Part shown: piece after piece, positions 59,578 through 64,000 of the stretch
Numbering within the stretch: the stretch's first letter is position 1
Layout: every line of letters starts with the position of its first letter
From: JAWVFM01 sp963841455
GTDB lineage: Bacteria > Actinomycetota > Thermoleophilia > Solirubrobacterales > 70-9
NCBI GenBank assembly: GCA_963841455.1
Contig: CAWJCU010000017.1
Span: forward strand, 1 to 64,000
DNA: 64,000 bases
Direction: 5' to 3'
Notes under the pieces: generated by a model
What the model was told of the DNA's origin: nothing
Seen by the model: the letters and a program-made list of their open reading frames with translations, nothing else
Database searches by the model: none
Made by a program: the position numbers and the translations under genes

Positions 59578-61178
59578 CAGTAGAGGCGCTGCCCTCCGTA
59601 ATGGGTCTCCAGCTCCACCGTGTCGGGCACCAACAGGCGGAGCTCGTCGACCGGGATCGGCGCTCCCTCGCCCTCGATGACGGTCACTAGCTCGGCGCCC
59701 TCGGCGAGCGCGAGCAGCACCCGAGCGAGTGTCGATCCCGCGCCGCCCCACGCGAGCAGATGGTCGCCCTCGAAGCCCACCGCGTCGCCGCGCACGAAAC
59801 GCCGCTCAGCGTCGTCGCGCGCAGCCGGAGCGACGCTGCCCGCGCGAACGCCCTCGAGCACCCCGCCCAGGCGCCCCGCGTTCTCCACCGCGCCTGCGTT
59901 GGAGTCCAGCTCGACAAGCGCCGCAAGGGCGCTCTGCTGTGAAGTCGTCGGAACGACGACCACGGTTCGCTCGCTGATCTTCGCCGCCTCCTCAGCGGCG
60001 AGGATGACGTCGGCCGAGTTGGGCAGGACGAGGACCTCGGCGCTCGGCACGCGCTCAATCCCATTGAGGATGTCGTTAGTCGAGGGGTTGAAGGTCACTC
60101 CGCCGTCGACGACGATCGCCCCCAGCTCGCCGAACAGCCGGCTCAGCCCCTCGCCGCTGGCGATCGCGACGACGCCTGTGCGCGTCTCCGCGAGGCGCGC
60201 CTCGCGCGCGGCGATCTGCTCGCGCATGTCGGCGATGTCCTCGCGCTCGATCGCGCCAGCGCCATAAAAGAGGCGCTTGGCGGCGTCGGGGTCGTCGGTG
60301 TGCACGTGCACCTTGAGGGTCGACGGGTCGCCGACGACGAGAACGGAGTCACCGAGGCCTTCGAGGCGGCGCTCGAAGGCGCGGCGGTCAAGGCCGTCGC
60401 CGGTGACGATGAAGTTTGTGCAGTAGCGAAAGCGCGACCCGGTGTGGTGAACGTCGACCGTTCGCGCCGGCTCGTAGTGGGGGATCTCGGGCAACTCCAC
60501 CTGCTGGCCGGCGAGACCCGAGATCGCCCCGCGCACGATCACCGCCAGGCCGAGGGCGCCGGCGTCGACGACACCCGCGTCGGCGAGGACGTCGAGCTGC
60601 TCGGGCGTGTGCTCGACGGCCTCCTCGGCCGCGTTCAGCGCGGTCGCAAGCATTTCGGCCAGCAGCGCGTTCTGCTGCTCGTCGCTGGCGTCGGGACCGA
60701 GCGCGGGCTGGTTCGCGTGCGCAAGCCGCTGCGAGACGGCATCGGACATCTCACGGATCACGGTGAGCATCGTTCCCTCCGCCGGCTCGCGGACGGCGGC
60801 ATAGGCCGCCCGGGTGGCACTCGAAAGCGCTGCCGATACAAGGATCGGGTCGATCAGCCGACCGGGGGGTGTCGCGAGCTCCTCCGCCGCGCCGCGCACG
60901 ATCTGGCTCAGGATCACGCCGGAGTTCCCTCTCGCCCCCATCAGCGCCGCCCTCGCGACGTGCTCCACCACCTCCTTCCGCTCGATGTCACCGGCGCCGT
61001 CCTGCTCGAGCCGGTCGAGCTCGTCCAGGACGTGGCGCATTGTGAGGGCCATGTTGTCCCCGGTGTCGCCGTCGGGCACCGGGAAGACGTTTAGGTCGTT
61101 GACCTCCTCGCGCCGCGCCTCGAGGTGCGAGTAGGCGACCGCCATTACCTTGCGGAAGCGCTCGACCGGCGTCGCCAT
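59556..61178 (-). CDS. DAK2-domain fatty-acid-kinase-like protein (FakA-like)
   Basis: 540 residues. The DAK2 domain reads VNDLNVFPVPDGDTGDNMALTMRHVLDEL and ALMGARGNSGVILSQIVRGAAEEL, with GVVDAGALGLAVIVRGA. The central part has SRFRYCTNFIVTG and VHVHTDDPDAAKRLF, and the C-terminal EDD-like part EVLVLPNSADVILAAEEAA. This matches FakA/YloV, which phosphorylates FakB-bound fatty acid. In actinobacteria such genes lie between rpmB and recG, as here. No fakB was seen in the window. Confidence 0.92.
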   Translation of the reverse strand: MATPVERFRKVMAVAYSHLEARREEVNDLNVFPVPDGDTGDNMALTMRHVLDELDRLEQDGAGDIERKEVVEHVARAALMGARGNSGVILSQIVRGAAEELATPPGRLIDPILVSAALSSATRAAYAAVREPAEGTMLTVIREMSDAVSQRLAHANQPALGPDASDEQQNALLAEMLATALNAAEEAVEHTPEQLDVLADAGVVDAGALGLAVIVRGAISGLAGQQVELPEIPHYEPARTVDVHHTGSRFRYCTNFIVTGDGLDRRAFERRLEGLGDSVLVVGDPSTLKVHVHTDDPDAAKRLFYGAGAIEREDIADMREQIAAREARLAETRTGVVAIASGEGLSRLFGELGAIVVDGGVTFNPSTNDILNGIERVPSAEVLVLPNSADVILAAEEAAKISERTVVVVPTTSQQSALAALVELDSNAGAVENAGRLGGVLEGVRAGSVAPAARDDAERRFVRGDAVGFEGDHLLAWGGAGSTLARVLLALAEGAELVTVIEGEGAPIPVDELRLLVPDTVELETHYGGQRLYWWLIAAQ

Positions 61179-61224
61179 ACGGTCCGGATTATTAGCCGTC
61201 TGGGCTAACGACGAAGTCGCGGTG

Positions 61225-61320
61225 CAACCCAGTTGCCCGAGTCCCCCCGCTCAGCGTCGCAAGCCGCCGGGCGCAGGCGGGCAGCGCGAGCGAGAGCAGA
61301 GCAGCCGGCAGAGTTGTTCA
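61225..61320 (+). repeat. Dispersed repeat, copy 4 (rpmB-fakA gap, weaker)
   Basis: The end of this stretch (GAGCAGCCGGCAGAG then TTGTTCAG) matches copies 1 and 2 (GAGCAGCCGGCGGGA then GATTCAG); the rest is diverged. It lies in the gap directly downstream of rpmB on the plus strand. Confidence 0.45.
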
Positions 61321-61321
61321 G

Positions 61322-61513
61322 TCAGGCGTACTTCGTGACCTTGTTGGCCTTGAGGCACCGCGTGCAGACGTACACGCGGCGCGGCCGCCCGCCGTCGTTG
61401 ATCCGGACCTTCTGGAGGTTCGGGTTGAAGCGGCGCCGGGTGGCGACCATGGAGTGGCTCCGCGAGTTGCCGAAGGCGGGCGTCTTGCCGCAGCTGAAGC
61501 AGACCTTGGACAC
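61322..61513 (-). CDS. rpmB: Ribosomal protein L28
   Basis: 63 residues. VCFSCGKTPAFGNSRSHSM, ATRRRFNPNLQKVRI, VYVCTRCLKANKV. Two CxxC pairs (CFSC, CTRC) mark the zinc-binding form. It lies in front of the FakA-like gene and after ribH. Confidence 0.96.
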   Translation of the reverse strand: MSKVCFSCGKTPAFGNSRSHSMVATRRRFNPNLQKVRINDGGRPRRVYVCTRCLKANKVTKYA

Positions 61514-61535
61514 GAGGCCGGGGATGGTAGCGGCG

Positions 61536-61985
61536 CTACGAGCCGAGCTCGGAGCGAAGCCGCGCCATGCGGACGACCGCGATCGCGGCGTTCCGCCCCT
61601 GATCGCGCCTGCCTCCTCCGGCCCGTGCGAGCGCCTGCTCCATCGTCTCGCAGGTGAGGACGCCGAACGCGCACGGAACGCCCGTGTCGAGCTGAACGCG
61701 CTGGACGCCCCGAGCCGCCTCGGCGCAGACGTAGTCGTAGTGATCAGTCTCGCCGCGTATCACGGCGCCGAGGGCGGCGACACCCGCAAAGCGGCCCGAT
61801 TCGGCGCACCACGCCGCGGCGAGCGGCAACTCGAAGGCGCCGGGGACCTCGAACGTCTGGACGGAGGCGGCGCTCACGCCCTCGTCGTCGAAGCCCTCGA
61901 CCGCTCCGTTGACGAGTCGTTCCGCAAGGTCCTCGTAGAAGGTCGCAACGACGAGAGCGAACTCTCCCGTCCCGGGCTCAGGCAT
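61536..61985 (-). CDS. ribH: 6,7-dimethyl-8-ribityllumazine synthase
   Basis: 149 residues. FALVVATFYEDLAERLVNGAV, VQTFEVPGAFELPLAA, VAALGAVIRGETDHYDYVC and PCAFGVLTCETMEQALARA are the active-site segments. It joins the diaminouracil and dihydroxybutanone phosphate branches. It overlaps ribBA by 8 nt. The usual N in WYNYI-type loops is replaced by FYEDL. Confidence 0.96.
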   Translation of the reverse strand: MPEPGTGEFALVVATFYEDLAERLVNGAVEGFDDEGVSAASVQTFEVPGAFELPLAAAWCAESGRFAGVAALGAVIRGETDHYDYVCAEAARGVQRVQLDTGVPCAFGVLTCETMEQALARAGGGRRDQGRNAAIAVVRMARLRSELGS

Positions 61986-63288
61986 CCGGCTCCGATTCGT
62001 CCGCCCCGAGCGCCTCCTTCTCGACGTCGCGGCGATGCTCCTCGTGCAGGAGCTCTTCGTCGAGGGGCAGGCCCTGGTGATGGAGCGTGTGACCGAGGCG
62101 CTCGCGCTTCGTCCTCAGGTACTCCTCGTTGTGCGGGTTCGGGATCGAGCGGATCGGCAGCTGGTCGGCGACCGAGAGCCCGTACCCCTCGAGCCCGTGG
62201 ATCTTCTTCGGGTTGTTGGTGAGGATGCGGATGTTCGAGAGCCCGAGGTCGACCAGGATCTGCGCGCCGATGCCGTAATCGCGAAGGTCGGCCGGAAGGC
62301 CGAGCTTCAGGTTCGCGTCGACGGTGTCGAAGCCGTCCTCCTGCAGCCGGTAGGCGCGGAGCTTGTTGAGCAGGCCGATCCCTCGCCCCTCCTGCGAGAG
62401 GTAGAGGAGCACGCCGCTGCCCTCGCGCTCGATCATCGCGAGGGCCGCCTCCAGCTGCTCGCCGCAGTCGCAGCGAAGCGAGTGGAAGACGTCGCCCGTG
62501 AGGCACTCGGAGTGGACGCGCACGAGCACGTCCTCCGCGCCCGCGACCTCGCCCTTCACCATCGCCACGTGGTGCTTGTCGTCGACGAGCGAGCGGTAAC
62601 CGACGGCCGTGAAGTCGCCGAAGGCCGTCGGCAGGCGCGTGGAGACCACCCGCTCGACCAGGCGCTCGGTGCGGCGCCTGTAGGCGATGAGGTCGGCGAC
62701 GGTGATCATCTTCAAGTCGTGGCGCTCGCAGTAGGGGACGAGGTCGTTTACGCGCGCCATCGTCCCGTCCTCATTCATCACCTCGCAGATCACACCGGCG
62801 GGAATGAGGCCGGCGAGCCGCGCGAGGTCGACGGCGGCCTCGGTCTGCCCCGCTCGCTCGAGGACGCCCCCCTCCTTCGCCTTGAGCGGGAAGACGTGGC
62901 CGGGCTGCACGAGGTCCTCCGGGGTTGAGCTCGGATCGATCGCCACCTGGATCGTGCGCGCCCGGTCCGCCGCCGAGATGCCGGTCGTCACGCCCACACG
63001 GGCCTCGACAGACACGGTGAATGCGGTGTTGAAGGGAGACTCGTTCTTCGCCGCCATCAGGTCGAGGCCGAGCTGGTCGCACCGATCGCCCGTCAGCGCG
63101 AGGCAGATCAGCCCGCGGGCCTCCTTGGCCATGAAGTTCACGGCCTCGGGGGTCGCGAACTGGGCGGCCATGGTGAGGTCGCCCTCGTTCTCGCGGTTTT
63201 CGTCGTCGCAGACGACGACCATCCGTCCGCGGCGGATCTCGTCGATCGCCTCTTCGATGGTGGAGAAGGCGGTGGCGGTGTGTTCCAT
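61978..63288 (-). CDS. ribBA: Bifunctional DHBP synthase / GTP cyclohydrolase II
   Basis: 436 residues. RibB: IDEIRRGRMVVVCDDENRENEGDLTMAAQF, TGISAADRARTIQVAID, GHVFPLKAKEGGVLERAGQTEAAVDLARLAG. RibA: VHSECLTGDVFHSLRCDCGEQLEAAL with the zinc cysteines, YLSQEGRGIGLLNKLRAYRLQ and DYGIGAQILVDLGL. It performs the two entry reactions of riboflavin synthesis. It begins directly after ribE (ATG 63288 overlapping the stop). Confidence 0.97.
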   Translation of the reverse strand: MEHTATAFSTIEEAIDEIRRGRMVVVCDDENRENEGDLTMAAQFATPEAVNFMAKEARGLICLALTGDRCDQLGLDLMAAKNESPFNTAFTVSVEARVGVTTGISAADRARTIQVAIDPSSTPEDLVQPGHVFPLKAKEGGVLERAGQTEAAVDLARLAGLIPAGVICEVMNEDGTMARVNDLVPYCERHDLKMITVADLIAYRRRTERLVERVVSTRLPTAFGDFTAVGYRSLVDDKHHVAMVKGEVAGAEDVLVRVHSECLTGDVFHSLRCDCGEQLEAALAMIEREGSGVLLYLSQEGRGIGLLNKLRAYRLQEDGFDTVDANLKLGLPADLRDYGIGAQILVDLGLSNIRILTNNPKKIHGLEGYGLSVADQLPIRSIPNPHNEEYLRTKRERLGHTLHHQGLPLDEELLHEEHRRDVEKEALGADESEPDA

Positions 63289-63896
63289 CAGTTGCTCCCT
63301 TCTGAGCTTTCAAAGCCTTGCATGAGTTGCTCCACGTAGCGGGCGACGAGGTCCACCTCGACGTTTACTCGGTCTCCGTTCGCCAGACCGCCGAGCGTCG
63401 TTCGATCGAGCGTCTCCGGGATCAGCGCCACCTCGACGGTGGCGCCTTCCACCGCGGCCACCGTGAGGCTCACGCCGTCGAGCGCGATCGAGCCGCGCTC
63501 CGCCACGTAGCGCCGGAGGCCCTCCGGTATCTCGATCCGAACGCGCCGCGAGATCCCGTCGTCCCCCACCCCGCTGACGGTGCCGACGCCGTCGACGTGG
63601 CCCTGGACGAGATGGCCGCCGAGCGGCTCCGCAGCGCGAAGCGCCGGCTCGACGTTCACCCGGTCGCCTGGCGCGAGGTCGCCCAGGGTCGTCAGCCCGA
63701 GCGTCTGGTTCATCGCATCGGCCTCGAAGCCGGCCCCATCCACCGCTGCCGCGGTGAGACACACGCCCGCGACCGCGACCGAGTCTCCCTCGCGCAGCTC
63801 CGACCCAATGGCCGTCCGCACGCGCAGTCTCATCCCGCCGTCACCGCCCTCGGCTGCCTCCACGCTGCCCATCTCCTTGACGATTCCCGTGAACAT
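63288..63896 (-). CDS. ribE: Riboflavin synthase alpha subunit
   Basis: 202 residues, two homologous barrels. First: MFTGIVKEMGSVEAAEGG, GDSVAVAGVCLTAAAVDG, EADAMNQTLGLTTLG, GGHLVQGHVDGVGTV. Second: GSIALDGVSLTVAAVEG and IPETLDRTTLG. It dismutates lumazine to riboflavin. ATG 63896 lies 4 bases after the ribD stop. Confidence 0.97.
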   Translation of the reverse strand: MFTGIVKEMGSVEAAEGGDGGMRLRVRTAIGSELREGDSVAVAGVCLTAAAVDGAGFEADAMNQTLGLTTLGDLAPGDRVNVEPALRAAEPLGGHLVQGHVDGVGTVSGVGDDGISRRVRIEIPEGLRRYVAERGSIALDGVSLTVAAVEGATVEVALIPETLDRTTLGGLANGDRVNVEVDLVARYVEQLMQGFESSEGSN

Positions 63897-63900
63897 CCGC

Positions 63901-64000
63901 TCACCACTCCCGCAGACGGGCCGAGATCAGCATGTCCTCGCCGGAGAGAACGCAGTCCGTGGCCACGGCTCGCTGCGCATCCGAGATCCGAGGCGCGCCG
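63901..64000 (-). CDS. ribD: RibD, C-terminal end (cut by window edge)
   Basis: The minus strand from the window edge reads an open frame ending DCVLSGEDMLISARLREW and a TGA at 63901-63903. The ending resembles the C-terminus of the RibD reductase domain, and position before ribE fits. Only about 32 codons are visible, so the call rests mostly on context. Confidence 0.6.
   Translation of the reverse strand, partial: GAPRISDAQRAVATDCVLSGEDMLISARLREW

Noticed and set aside
1..64000. CRISPR arrays, rRNA genes, insertion sequences, prophage structural genes and secondary-metabolite clusters
   Set aside because: No regularly spaced repeats, rRNA, transposase, capsid, tail or synthase genes were seen on either strand.

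Overview
The window is GC-rich and densely coded, with many GTG/TTG starts, SD-type ribosome sites and frequent 4-nt gene overlaps. Gene content (a WhiG/FliA-type sigma factor beside a Xer recombinase, an SRP/ribosomal cluster, DUF2630, zinc-ribbon L28 and L32, an ECF41/SigJ-type sigma factor) points to an actinobacterium, and I would guess the Thermoleophilia (Solirubrobacterales/Gaiellales-like). That placement is inference; no rRNA is present.

Layout. 1-6.5 kb: two Cys-type sulfatases divergent around a TetR regulator, a DUF1330 gene, parts of an alpha/beta hydrolase and a secreted CocE/S15 hydrolase. 6.9-12.3 kb: a probable integrated element at the 3' end of a tRNA-Gly(GCC) gene, carrying a tyrosine integrase, an excisionase-like HTH protein, a replication-relaxation protein, a palindrome-rich region and four small cargo genes. 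12.5-16.7 kb: secreted serine protease, a secreted small protein, an RNase H-like protein, a zinc-ribbon protein and an MFS exporter. 16.7-25.5 kb: EF-G-like GTPase, WhiG-like sigma, XerC-like recombinase, L,D-transpeptidase, an epimerase/acyltransferase pair, a 5-formyl-THF cyclo-ligase-like protein and a hydrolase. 25.5-44.6 kb: a long conserved minus-strand backbone, read in the order rpmF-region, plsX, acpP, rnc, smc, (small insert), ftsY, ffh, rpsP, khpA, trmD, rplS, lepB, rnhB, with yraN convergent, then comM, dprA, thiD, two small genes and ilvD. 44.6-53.8 kb: an accessory block of acyl-CoA genes, an MFS exporter, a cNMP-domain thioredoxin-reductase-like flavoprotein and small genes. 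53.8-64 kb: DivIVA-like protein, coaD, rsmD, recG, RidA, GST, FakA-like kinase, rpmB and the riboflavin operon ribD-ribE-ribBA-ribH, with ribD cut by the window edge.

How it works together: the backbone is membrane-protein targeting and export (ffh, ftsY, lepB), ribosome and tRNA maturation, lipid precursor synthesis (plsX, acpP, coaD) and DNA maintenance (smc, recG, dprA, xerC). 

Most notable: (1) a repeat of about 95 nt inserted in the same reading frame in two unrelated core genes (rplS and smc), with two further copies in intergenic DNA; (2) an SMC of only 795 residues with no recognisable hinge; (3) an RNase III lacking conserved acidic residues; (4) the tRNA-Gly-borne element; (5) a WhiG-like sigma gene with one in-frame TAA. 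Single-base frameshifts are common in 0-3.8, 8.9-10.3, 18-25.4, 44.7 and 52.1-52.4 kb, while 25.5-44.6 kb is clean; they look more like assembly indels than real gene decay, so most broken genes are listed as CDS with the breaks noted.
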